DNA from: Streptomyces davaonensis JCM 4913
Lineage (GTDB): Bacteria; Actinomycetota; Actinomycetes; Streptomycetales; Streptomycetaceae
Direction: 5' to 3'
NCBI RefSeq assembly: GCF_000349325.1
Contig: NC_020504.1
Span: 8,350,326-8,414,325, forward strand
Length of the DNA: 64,000 nucleotides
Part shown: one piece after another, positions 34,693 through 42,278 of the stretch
Layout of the letters: each line of letters begins with the position of its first letter
Numbering within the stretch: the first letter of the stretch is position 1
The notes under the pieces: model-generated
What the model was told of the DNA's origin: nothing
What the model saw: only the letters and a program-made list of their open reading frames with translations
Databases searched by the model: none
Translations under genes and position numbers: made by a program

Positions 34693-36498
34693 ATGCATCC
34701 CGATCACGAACCCGCCTGGACACCGCCTGCCGACGCCGCGCAAGAGCCCCGGCAGGTGCGCCGCATCCTGCGTCTGTTCCGCCCCTACCGCGGGCGCCTC
34801 GCGATCGTCGGCCTGCTGGTCGGCGCCGCCTCCCTGGTCTCCGTGGCGACCCCTTTCCTGCTGAAGGCGATCCTCGACGTCGCCATTCCCGAGGGCCGCA
34901 CCGGCCTGCTCAGCCTGCTCGCGCTCGGCATGATCCTCAGCGCGGTCCTCACCAGCGTCTTCGGCGTCCTCCAGACCCTGATCTCGACGACCGTCGGCCA
35001 GCGCGTCATGCACGACCTGCGCACCGCCGTCTACGGCCGCCTCCAGCGCATGTCGCTCGCCTTCTTCACCCGGACCCGCACCGGCGAGGTGCAGTCCCGC
35101 ATCGCCAACGACATCGGCGGCATGCAGGCCACCGTCACCTCGACGGCCACCTCGCTGGTCGCCAACTTCACCAGCGTGGTCGCCACGATCGTCGCGATGC
35201 TCGTCCTCGACTGGCGGCTGACGGCCGTCTCCCTGCTGCTGCTCCCGGTGTTCGTGTGGATCAGCCGCCGGGTCGGCAACGAACGCAAGAAGATCACCAC
35301 CCAGCGCCAGAAGCAGATGGCCGTCATGGCCGCCACGGTCACCGAGTCGCTCTCCGTCAGCGGCATCCTGCTCGGCCGCACGATGGGCCGCTCCGACTCG
35401 CTGACGAAGTCCTTCGCCGATGAGTCCGAGGGCCTGGTCGACCTGGAAGTGCGCTCGAACATGGCGGGCCGCTGGCGCATGGCCGTCATCACCATCGTCA
35501 TGGCCGCGATGCCCGCCGTCATCTACTGGACCGCGGGCCTGGCCCTCCAGTACGGCGGCCCGGAGGTCTCGATCGGCACGATCGTCGCCTTCGTCTCGCT
35601 CCAGCAGGGCCTGTTCCGCCCGGCCGTCAGCCTGCTCAGCACCGGCGTCCAGATCCAGACCTCGCTCGCCCTCTTCCAGCGCATCTTCGAATACCTCGAC
35701 CTGCCCATCGACATCACCGAGCCCGAACGCCCGGTCCACCTCGACGAGATCAAGGGCGAGGTCCGCTTCGAGAACGTCGAGTTCCGCTACGACGACCAGG
35801 GCGCCCCCATCCTCGACGGCGTCGACATCACGGTCCCCGCGGGCGGCTCTCTCGCGGTCGTCGGCCCGACCGGCGCGGGCAAGTCCACGCTCGGCCACCT
35901 GGTGCCGCGGCTGTACGACGTCACCGGCGGCCGGGTCACCCTCGACGGGGTCGACGTGCGCGACCTGGACTTCGACACCCTGGCCCGCGCGGTCGGCGTC
36001 GTCTCGCAGGAGACGTACCTCTTCCACGCCTCCGTCGCCGACAACCTGCGCTTCGCCAAGCCGGACGCCACCGACGAGGAGCTGCACGCGGCGGCGAAGG
36101 CGGCGCAGATCCACGACCACATCGCCGCCCTGCCCGACGGCTACGACACGGTCGTCGGTGAGCGTGGCTACCGCTTCTCCGGCGGCGAGAAGCAGCGCCT
36201 GGCCATCGCCCGCACCATCCTGCGCGATCCGCCCGTGCTGGTTCTCGACGAGGCGACCAGCGCCCTGGACACCCGTACCGAGCACGCCGTGCAGGAGGCC
36301 ATCGACGCGCTCTCGGCCAACCGCACCACGCTCACCATCGCGCACCGGCTGTCCACCATTCGGGGTGCCGACCAGATCGTGGTCCTCGACTCCGGCCGGA
36401 CCGCCGAACGCGGCACGCACGAGGAACTGCTGGCGCGGGACGGGCGATACGCGACGCTGGTCCGCCGGGACGCCCGACTGGAGCCGTCGGGAGCCTGA
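34693..36498 (+). CDS. ABC exporter half-transporter (homodimeric type)
   Basis: A 601-residue membrane-plus-ATPase half-transporter. Six hydrophobic segments lie within about 30-320. The ATPase domain is fully canonical: Walker A VGPTGAGKSTLGHL, the Q-loop region SQETYLF, signature FSGGEKQRLAIART, Walker B VLVLDEATSALD, and a switch His in AHRLST. It can work as a homodimer, unlike the asymmetric pair at 26.4-30.1 kb. The ATG is preceded by AGGAG. It is divergent from MarR across a palindrome, so export of a toxic compound is likely. Confidence 0.9.
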   Translation: MHPDHEPAWTPPADAAQEPRQVRRILRLFRPYRGRLAIVGLLVGAASLVSVATPFLLKAILDVAIPEGRTGLLSLLALGMILSAVLTSVFGVLQTLISTTVGQRVMHDLRTAVYGRLQRMSLAFFTRTRTGEVQSRIANDIGGMQATVTSTATSLVANFTSVVATIVAMLVLDWRLTAVSLLLLPVFVWISRRVGNERKKITTQRQKQMAVMAATVTESLSVSGILLGRTMGRSDSLTKSFADESEGLVDLEVRSNMAGRWRMAVITIVMAAMPAVIYWTAGLALQYGGPEVSIGTIVAFVSLQQGLFRPAVSLLSTGVQIQTSLALFQRIFEYLDLPIDITEPERPVHLDEIKGEVRFENVEFRYDDQGAPILDGVDITVPAGGSLAVVGPTGAGKSTLGHLVPRLYDVTGGRVTLDGVDVRDLDFDTLARAVGVVSQETYLFHASVADNLRFAKPDATDEELHAAAKAAQIHDHIAALPDGYDTVVGERGYRFSGGEKQRLAIARTILRDPPVLVLDEATSALDTRTEHAVQEAIDALSANRTTLTIAHRLSTIRGADQIVVLDSGRTAERGTHEELLARDGRYATLVRRDARLEPSGA

Positions 36499-36559
36499 TG
36501 GGAGCCGACAAGATGAAGATATGCCGGGTTTGTGAGCTTTAGCGGGTTACCGTGCCCGC

Positions 36560-37408
36560 ATGCACATGAACACTCCGTCACGGAGCGCGATCCGACTGAC
36601 GCGCCGGGGCCGACTCGTCCTCATCGCGACCGGGGCCGTCGTGGCCGGCACCGCCGTGGCGGTGCCGCTGCTGAGCCTGGGCGGCGAGAAGGAGAAGAAG
36701 CCCACCACCCTGGTGATCCCGGAGGGCTGGCGGTCCGGACAGATCTACGAGGCCGTCGACAAGGCGCTCGAACTGCCCGCGGGCACCGCCAAGAAGTCCC
36801 TGGCCAAGGCGAATCTGAAGCTGCCGATCGACGCCGACGGCAACCCCGAGGGCTACCTCTTCCCGGCGACGTACCCCCTGGAACAGAAGGGCAGGAAGGC
36901 GACACCCGAGTCGCTGCTGTCGTTCATGGTCGACACCGCCAACAAGAAGTTCAACGGCGCCCCGATCGCCGCGGGCGCCCAGCGCAACGCGATGAACGTC
37001 TATCAGGCGGTCACCATCGCGAGCATCGTCCAGGCCGAGGCGGCCACCAAGACCGACATGGGCAAGGTGGCCCGGGTGGTCTTCAACCGCCTGGAGCGCG
37101 GCATGCCGCTCCAGATGGATTCCACCATCAACTACGCCCTCAACCGCTCGACGCTGAAGACGACACCGGCCGACACCCGGATCGAGAGCCCCTACAACTC
37201 GTACCAGCGCATGGGCCTGCCCCCGACCCCGATCGACAACCCGGGCGAGGACGCGGTGCGCGCCGCGATCAGCCCCGCCCCGGGCGACTGGCTGTACTTC
37301 GTCACCGTCAAGCCGGGCGACACCCGCTTCACCGCCGACTACGCCGAGCATCAGCGCAACGTCGCGGAGTTCAACCGCAACCAGAAGAGCTCGCCCAAGG
37401 CGAAGTGA
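36560..37408 (+). CDS. Short MltG-like endolytic transglycosylase
   Basis: A 282-residue one-pass membrane protein. A transmembrane helix at about residues 17-38 leads to an extracellular YceG/MltG domain. The catalytic Glu is in ASIVQAEAAT, followed by VARVVFNRLERGMPLQMDST and SPYNSYQRMGLPPTPIDNPG, all family signatures. MltG cleaves nascent peptidoglycan glycan strands. At this length it lacks the long disordered head of the main Streptomyces MltG, so it looks like a second, accessory copy. The ATG has no clear Shine-Dalgarno site; an ATG two codons in is possible. Confidence 0.85.
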   Translation: MHMNTPSRSAIRLTRRGRLVLIATGAVVAGTAVAVPLLSLGGEKEKKPTTLVIPEGWRSGQIYEAVDKALELPAGTAKKSLAKANLKLPIDADGNPEGYLFPATYPLEQKGRKATPESLLSFMVDTANKKFNGAPIAAGAQRNAMNVYQAVTIASIVQAEAATKTDMGKVARVVFNRLERGMPLQMDSTINYALNRSTLKTTPADTRIESPYNSYQRMGLPPTPIDNPGEDAVRAAISPAPGDWLYFVTVKPGDTRFTADYAEHQRNVAEFNRNQKSSPKAK

Positions 37409-37417
37409 GGGGAGCGG

Positions 37418-38488
37418 TCAGGCGGCCGCCGACTGCTCCTCGGCCAGCAGCCGCCTGATGTCCCGTACGGCCGCGCGGCCCGCCCGGTTGGCGCCGATGG
37501 TGCTCGCCGAGGGGCCGTAGCCGACGAGGTGGATCCGCGGATCGGCGACCGCCCGGGTCCCGTCGATGCGGATGCCGCCGCCCGGCTCGCGCAGTCTGAG
37601 CGGCGTCAGATGGTCGATGGCGGCCCGGAACCCGGTTGCCCACAGGATGACGTCGGCGTCCACGCGCCGGCCGCCGGCCCACTCGACCCCGTCCGGGGTG
37701 ATCCGGTCGAACATGGGCTGCCTGTCCAGCACCCCGTCCGCGAGCCCCTGGCGGATCGCGTCGTTGAGCGGCAGACCGGTCACCGACACCACGCTCCTGG
37801 GCGGCAGCCCCTGCCGCACCCGCTCCTCGACCAGCGCCACCGCCGCCCGCCCCGCGTTCTCGTCGAACGGGCCCTCGCGGAACACGGGAGGCCGCCGCGT
37901 GACCCAGGTAGTGGCGGCCGCGTACGGAGCGATCTCCAGCAGATGCTGTGTACCCGACGCACCCCCGCCCACCACGACCACCCGCAGCCCGGCGAACTCC
38001 TCGGGCCCCGGGTACTGCGCGGTGTGCAACTGCCGCCCGCGAAAACTCTCCTGGCCTGGATAGCGGGGCCAGAACGGCCGATCCCACGTACCAGTGGCGT
38101 TGATCAGCGCCCGCGTCGACCAGTCCCCGGCCGAGGTCTCGACGAGCAGCCGCCCGCCGTCCCCCTCGCGCACGGCCCGCACATCCACCGGCCGCAGCAC
38201 CCGCAGATCGAAGGCGCGCTCGTAGTTCTCGAAGTACTCGGCGATCACTTCGGCGGACGGCCGCGCCGGATCCGCCCCGGTCAGCTCCATCCCGGGCAGC
38301 GCGTGCATCCCGTGCACCTTGCCGTACGTCAGCGAAGGCCACCGGAACTGCCAGGCACCGCCCGGGCCGGGGGAGTGGTCCAGCACGACGAAGTCACGGC
38401 CCGGCTCGAATCCGCTGCGCCGCAGGTGATAGGCGCCGGCGAGCCCTGCCTGCCCGGCGCCTATGACGACTACCTCGGTGTTGTTCAC
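37418..38488 (-). CDS. FAD-dependent CzcO-like flavoprotein monooxygenase
   Basis: A 356-residue flavoprotein. The FAD Rossmann motif is VIGAGQAGLAGAYHLRRSGF and the NADPH motif is VVVGGGASGTQHLLEI. The ATGT-type hinge (INATGTWDRPFW) and the late ILWATGFRAAIDHL segment are typical of CzcO or flavin-monooxygenase-like enzymes. It lies 13 bases downstream of a damaged ABC ATPase gene and may share a transcript with it. A role in sulfur- or nitrogen-compound oxidation is possible from the leader-peptide context but unproven. Confidence 0.82.
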   Translation of the reverse strand: MNNTEVVVIGAGQAGLAGAYHLRRSGFEPGRDFVVLDHSPGPGGAWQFRWPSLTYGKVHGMHALPGMELTGADPARPSAEVIAEYFENYERAFDLRVLRPVDVRAVREGDGGRLLVETSAGDWSTRALINATGTWDRPFWPRYPGQESFRGRQLHTAQYPGPEEFAGLRVVVVGGGASGTQHLLEIAPYAAATTWVTRRPPVFREGPFDENAGRAAVALVEERVRQGLPPRSVVSVTGLPLNDAIRQGLADGVLDRQPMFDRITPDGVEWAGGRRVDADVILWATGFRAAIDHLTPLRLREPGGGIRIDGTRAVADPRIHLVGYGPSASTIGANRAGRAAVRDIRRLLAEEQSAAA

Positions 38489-38501
38489 GCTTCTACTAAC
38501 T

Positions 38502-39278
38502 TCACCGGGGTCGGAGATCTTCCCGGACCGTCGATTCGTTGCCTGCGAGGCGCCGCAGGAGTCGGACCAACCGGGGGTCGGTGATGTCGCGCGGGCGGTC
38601 GATGCCGATCCGCTCCTCGTGAGCGATGGAGCCGCCCTCCATCACGAGCACACGATCGGCCAGGAGCACGGCCTCCTCGGCATCGTCCGTGACGAGCAGC
38701 ACCGTGCAGCCACGCCGCTGCCACACCTCCCCGAGCAGCCGCCGGGCCGCGGTCCGGGTCGGCGCGTCCAGCGCCCCGAACGGGTCGTCGAGGAGCAGCA
38801 GATCGGGTTCGCGTACCAACGCCCTTGCCAGGGAGACGCGTTGTGCCTCGCCGTCGGACAGGGTCCTGGACCGGGCGGTCGTACGGTGTCCCAGGCCGAC
38901 CTCGTCGAGGACGCGCTCGGCGAGGGCGCGGTCGGGTTTGCCGGGCAGGTCGAGCAGGACGTTGCGCCAGACGCGTTTCCACGGCATGAGTTGGGGCGTC
39001 CGGGCGGCGACGGCCTTGCGGCGCGGCACGAGGACGGTGCCCTCGATGTCGCGGTCGAGCCCGGCGAGGATGCGCAGCAGGGTGGACCTGGCGCGACCGG
39101 CGCGACCGGCGCGACCGACCAGAGCGACGAATTCGCCGTGCTCGATGTCGAGTTGGAGCCGGTCGATGACCCTGCGGCCGTCGAAGGAGCGGATGAGGCC
39201 GTCGACGTGCACGGCGTGCGGGGCCTTGACGGCCCGGTAGGTCCTGGGGTTCATCGGCCAGTGCAGGTCGGTCGCCAT
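38502..39278 (-). CDS. ABC ATPase of nitrate/sulfonate type with defective P-loop
   Basis: A 258-residue stand-alone ABC ATPase resembling SsuB/TauB subunits. The signature is shifted (TLSDGEAQRVSLARAL), and Walker B is intact (LLLLDDPFGALD). Walker A is abnormal: where SsuB-type proteins read GR-SGSG-KST, this reads GRAGRAGRARST, with three extra residues and Arg in place of the catalytic Lys. The change coincides with a 9-base tandem triplication. No permease or binding-protein gene is nearby. It is probably a decaying remnant of a sulfur-compound importer, though a non-hydrolytic role cannot be excluded. Alternative starts are 39329 and 39254. Confidence 0.75.
   Translation of the reverse strand: MATDLHWPMNPRTYRAVKAPHAVHVDGLIRSFDGRRVIDRLQLDIEHGEFVALVGRAGRAGRARSTLLRILAGLDRDIEGTVLVPRRKAVAARTPQLMPWKRVWRNVLLDLPGKPDRALAERVLDEVGLGHRTTARSRTLSDGEAQRVSLARALVREPDLLLLDDPFGALDAPTRTAARRLLGEVWQRRGCTVLLVTDDAEEAVLLADRVLVMEGGSIAHEERIGIDRPRDITDPRLVRLLRRLAGNESTVREDLRPR
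39091..39117. repeat. Tandem 9-base repeat inside the ABC ATPase P-loop
   Basis: GCGCGACCG occurs three times head to tail, coding (on the minus strand) for the Gly-Arg-Ala repeats in the Walker A motif. One extra unit would account for the three-residue insertion. Confidence 0.85.
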
Positions 39279-39377
39279 GGCGGCGTCAGCCTCTCGGGGT
39301 CCGGACGGCAAGGTCGGCGAGGAGGCCATGTCCCCGGCGGCAGTCCGCTCAGCGTGCGGAAGAATCGGGGCGGGGCC

Positions 39378-39461
39378 TCAGCGGACGCGACGACACGCGG
39401 CGGAGGCCACCCGCAGCAGGTCGATGTGACCGCGCGTGGTGAGAAGGGCGGTACGCGCCAT
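39378..39461 (-). CDS. 27-residue putative leader peptide with Cys-Arg-Arg end
   Basis: A short ORF of 27 codons. It begins MARTALLTTRGHIDLLRV and continues with an Ala/Ser stretch, then a single Cys followed by two Arg four residues from the end. This is the form of the actinobacterial 'putative leader peptide' family found upstream of sulfur-metabolism and ABC-importer genes, where ribosome behaviour at the Cys codon is thought to tune downstream expression. The stop lies 99 bases upstream of the ABC ATPase start on the same strand. There is no Shine-Dalgarno site, and a promoter-like element places transcription start at or near the ATG, which suggests leaderless translation. Confidence 0.75.
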   Translation of the reverse strand: MARTALLTTRGHIDLLRVASAACRRVR

Positions 39462-39468
39462 GCCGCTG

Positions 39469-39498
39469 ACCGTAAAGACGTCGGGTCGCGCAGGTCAA
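39469..39498 (-). promoter_or_regulatory. Promoter of the leader peptide unit
   Basis: On the minus strand, TTGACC and TACGGT are separated by 18 bases and match the housekeeping -35/-10 pattern. The ATG of the leader peptide begins 7 bases after the -10 hexamer, the expected transcription start, so the mRNA is probably leaderless. Confidence 0.6.
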
Positions 39499-39584
39499 CG
39501 GGGGGCCGGGGAACTTCATGCCGGTGTCACACTCGGGACGCGACCTGGCGTGCGGCGGCGTTCGGATGACGGAGGATGGAGGCC

Positions 39585-40007
39585 ATGTCAGACACCTTCA
39601 CCACCCGAGTCCTGAACGTGGCGTCCGGCTCCTCGGAGACGGTCGTGGACCTGACCCGCGACTGCGAAGCCTTCCTGAGGGAGGCGGCCGGGGGTCGGGA
39701 CGGTCTGCTGAACATCTTCGTCCCCCACGCCACGGCAGGCGTCGCCGTCATCGAAACCGGCGCCGGCAGCGACGACGACCTGCTCACCGCCCTGCACACC
39801 CTGCTGCCCGCCGACGACCGCTGGCAGCACCGCCACGGCAGCCCCGGCCACGGCCGCGACCACGTACTCCCCGCGATCGTCCCACCCCACGCCACGCTCC
39901 CCGTCTTGAACGGCCGCCTGGAACTGGGCACTTGGCAGTCCGTCTGCCTGGTGGATACGAACAGGGACAATCCGGAGCGTCAGGTCCGGCTGTCGTTCCT
40001 CGGGTAG
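39585..40007 (+). CDS. YjbQ/UPF0047 secondary thiamine-phosphate synthase family protein
   Basis: A 140-residue protein of the YjbQ (UPF0047) family. Family features include LNIFVPHATAGVAVIETGAG, the histidine-rich RWQHRHGSPGHGRDHVLPAI, and the closing WQSVCLVDTNRDNPERQVRL. Members show weak thiamine-phosphate synthase activity, but the main role is unknown. The start at 39585 is favoured because GGAGG sits 9 bases upstream; the ATG at 39576 abuts the same site. The C-terminal 24 residues have a diverged copy in the relic at 43961-44035. Confidence 0.85.
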   Translation: MSDTFTTRVLNVASGSSETVVDLTRDCEAFLREAAGGRDGLLNIFVPHATAGVAVIETGAGSDDDLLTALHTLLPADDRWQHRHGSPGHGRDHVLPAIVPPHATLPVLNGRLELGTWQSVCLVDTNRDNPERQVRLSFLG

Positions 40008-40047
40008 CGGCACTGTAAGCGCGATATCCGGCCGTACCTAGCGGCAG

Positions 40048-40401
40048 TCAGCGCGCCAGGAGGAGTGCCGAGCCGATCTCCGCCAGCCGGTCCGCGCGGT
40101 CCGGGCGCTGGCCCAGCCGGCCGATGCGGACCGCGTTGTCGACCACGGTGAGGACTGGGACCGCGCACACGGTGATCTTGGCCTCGGCCGTGTCGAGGTC
40201 CGGCCTGACCTCGTCGAGGACGCGGAGCCAGAGGGCGAGGTAGTCGCGCTGTGCCTGCTTCGACGCCTTGCGTTCCTTCTCCGGCGGCTGGTGGAGCCCG
40301 CCGATGAGCAGACCGATCAAGTGGCTGTGCTGGAGGGCGAATGAGGGGTGGGCGCCGAACCGGGTGGTGAAGGCGATGCCGGCCGCGTACTCGGTGGGCA
40401 G
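40048..40401 (-). pseudogene. TetR-family regulator, C-terminal remnant
   Basis: From a Leu codon at 40401 down to a TGA at 40048, a continuous frame reads like the ligand-binding half of a TetR regulator: LPTEYAAGIAFTTRFGAHPS, then DYLALWLRVLDEVRPDLDTA, then VLTVVDNAVRIGRLGQRPDR and LAEIGSALL. The upstream in-frame sequence does not contain a helix-turn-helix domain, and the only starts are weak TTG codons inside the fragment. The gene has lost its DNA-binding half, probably by deletion. A short translated protein of about 90 residues from the TTG at 40320 cannot be ruled out. Confidence 0.55.
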
Positions 40402-40500
40402 GCACCGACCCTTGGCGGTGGGCGCCGCCGGTCGCAGCGACCGGGCGACTTCACATCCTGTCGCCCCGACTCTGCTTTCGGCAGGTCGGAGGCCGGTCTC

Positions 40501-41061
40501 TCATCCGTGAGAGGGAGGCCTTCCGTGCGTCCGGGGCTGCTGCAGCCGGGCCGCGAGCTCCTCCGGCAGGACGTCCCGGTTTGCCGGAGTGAGCTGGACG
40601 ACCTCGATGTCGGCCCGCCGCTTGAGGGCGTCGGTGAACGGATCGCGATGCGTGTGGACCGTGGCGACGACGTCGACTTCTGCGACGAACAGCGCGTCGA
40701 CCGCGTGCCGGAACGCCGTGCACGCCAGTTCCATCCGCCCCAGCTCGTCGATGAGCACCAGCCGCCCTGTTGCCTCCTCGGTTGCTGCCGGCCGAAGCGA
40801 CGGCAGCGCCAGTCGTTCCATGACGCCCGGGTCGACGCCGTATTTCCCTACCCGTGGCGGACCGGGCAGGTCGACATGGGCGAGCACTTCCCGTCGGCCT
40901 GCCAGGGTCTCCAGGGCGAAACCGACGCGGGCGCCGGATTGCCGGATCTCCTCCGTGGTGAAGCCGGTGGCCGCGTGGGTGGGCAGCAGCGCGGCCAGCC
41001 GACGCAGGGCGGTCGTCTTGCCCGCGCCCGGGCGACCCTCGAGCAGGATCCTTGTCGGCAC
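40501..41061 (-). CDS. THEP1-like nucleoside-triphosphatase
   Basis: A 186-residue P-loop NTPase of the THEP1 family. Walker A is LLEGRPGAGKTTALRRLAAL (about residues 6-25), followed by the family segment GFTTEEIRQSGARVGFALE and Walker B LVLIDELGRMEL. Members hydrolyse NTPs slowly; bacterial roles are unknown. It lies just upstream of the TetR remnant on the same strand. The last 20 residues are Arg/Pro-rich. Confidence 0.8.
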   Translation of the reverse strand: MPTRILLEGRPGAGKTTALRRLAALLPTHAATGFTTEEIRQSGARVGFALETLAGRREVLAHVDLPGPPRVGKYGVDPGVMERLALPSLRPAATEEATGRLVLIDELGRMELACTAFRHAVDALFVAEVDVVATVHTHRDPFTDALKRRADIEVVQLTPANRDVLPEELAARLQQPRTHGRPPSHG

Positions 41062-41172
41062 CCTGCCATCTTCACCCCCGCTTACGGAGACGGCCCGGGT
41101 GGGCTCGGCCGAACGGGGGTTTCTGGGGCGCGGACCGGTGCCGGTGCCGCCGTTGCGGGTACAGCGGCGCGC

Positions 41173-41625
41173 ATGAGCGGAATTGAACTCAGCAGCACAG
41201 CGTTCGACGACAAAACGGTGATCCCCCGTCGGTACAGCGGGGAGGGTGAGAACATCTCACCGCCCCTGACCTGGTCGGGGGTGCCCCATGAGGCCACGGA
41301 GCTGGTGCTCCTGTGCGAGGACCCGGACGCACCGGGGGCGACCTTCCTGCACTGGCTGGTGACCGGCATCGATCCGGGGATCACCGGGGCGGCGGAGGGC
41401 CAGAAGCCCCAGGGGGGCCTGCCGTGGCCCAACGGCTTCGGCCGCGTGGGCTGGGGAGGGCCGATGCCTCCACCGGGGCACGGGCCGCACCGCTACTTCT
41501 TCCGCCTGTACGCCCTGTCCGAGCCGCTGCCGCTGCACGACCACCCTGGAGCCGAGGACGTGCACCGTGCCCTGAAGGGCAGGGAGCTGGCCTCCGGCAC
41601 CATGGTCGGGACCTATCAGCGCTGA
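41173..41625 (+). CDS. YbhB/YbcL family Raf-kinase-inhibitor-like protein
   Basis: A 150-residue protein of the phosphatidylethanolamine-binding-protein fold. The family motif is DPDAPGATFLHWLVTGIDPG, and the ligand-site segment is GGPMPPPGHGPHRYFFRLYAL with HRYFF. No signal peptide is present, so it is cytosolic. Bacterial members bind small anionic ligands, but the function is unsettled. It is convergent with the PCMT-like gene, with 5 bases between stops. Confidence 0.88.
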   Translation: MSGIELSSTAFDDKTVIPRRYSGEGENISPPLTWSGVPHEATELVLLCEDPDAPGATFLHWLVTGIDPGITGAAEGQKPQGGLPWPNGFGRVGWGGPMPPPGHGPHRYFFRLYALSEPLPLHDHPGAEDVHRALKGRELASGTMVGTYQR

Positions 41626-41630
41626 GCGCG

Positions 41631-42278
41631 TCACCGCTGGTCGTAGCCATGGGCGCCGTACAGCCGGACGAACCGGGCCGCGGTGACCGTCCTGCGGTGC
41701 ACCAGGTTGTGGGCCCGCTGCTCGTACAGCTCGACGCGCTCCTGCCCGCCCTGCCCGATCGGCTGGACGAGCCGGCCACCGGTGCGGAGCTGATCCACGA
41801 GCGGCTCAGGCACTCGCGGGAAGGCCGCGCAGACGATGACGGCGTCGTACGGGGCGCGGGTCGGCATCCCGAGGGTCCCGTCGCCGAGTACGACCTCGGC
41901 ATTGCCGACGCCCTGCCCGGTCAGCCGCAGGAGGGCCTCGTCGACCAGGTCGGGCCAGCGCTCGACGCTGACGACGTACGCGGCCAAGCGGGCCAGCAGC
42001 GCGGTCTGCCAGCCGTATCCGGTCCCGACCTCCAGGACCTGTTCGTCTCCGGTGAGGCCGAGAGCGGAGACCATCATGGCGATCAGCGAGGGCTGGGTGG
42101 TCACCTGCCCGTGGGGGAGCGGAACGGGCGTGTCCCGGTACGCGGATGCCACCTCGTCCGCGGGGACGAATTCCGCCCGGGGGATGCTCCGTACGGCCTC
42201 CAGGAGACGGGCGTCGGTCACGCCCACGGCGTGGGCCGCGCGGACCAGGTCCTCGGGGGTCGTCCCTTCATGGGCCAT
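41631..42278 (-). CDS. PCMT-like protein-isoaspartate methyltransferase
   Basis: A 215-residue methyltransferase of the protein-L-isoaspartate O-methyltransferase type. Features are the pre-motif IPRAEFVPADEVASAYRDTP, PLPHGQVTTQPSLIAMMVSAL, motif I VLEVGTGYGWQTALLARLA, the DA(V)I strand in YDAVIVCAAFPRVPEPLVDQL, and GGRLVQPIG. It repairs isoaspartyl residues in aged proteins, or is a related enzyme. The start overlaps the end of the eRF1-like gene by 11 bases, so the two are coupled. Together they suggest a stress- or dormancy-related pair. Confidence 0.85.
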   Translation of the reverse strand: MAHEGTTPEDLVRAAHAVGVTDARLLEAVRSIPRAEFVPADEVASAYRDTPVPLPHGQVTTQPSLIAMMVSALGLTGDEQVLEVGTGYGWQTALLARLAAYVVSVERWPDLVDEALLRLTGQGVGNAEVVLGDGTLGMPTRAPYDAVIVCAAFPRVPEPLVDQLRTGGRLVQPIGQGGQERVELYEQRAHNLVHRRTVTAARFVRLYGAHGYDQR

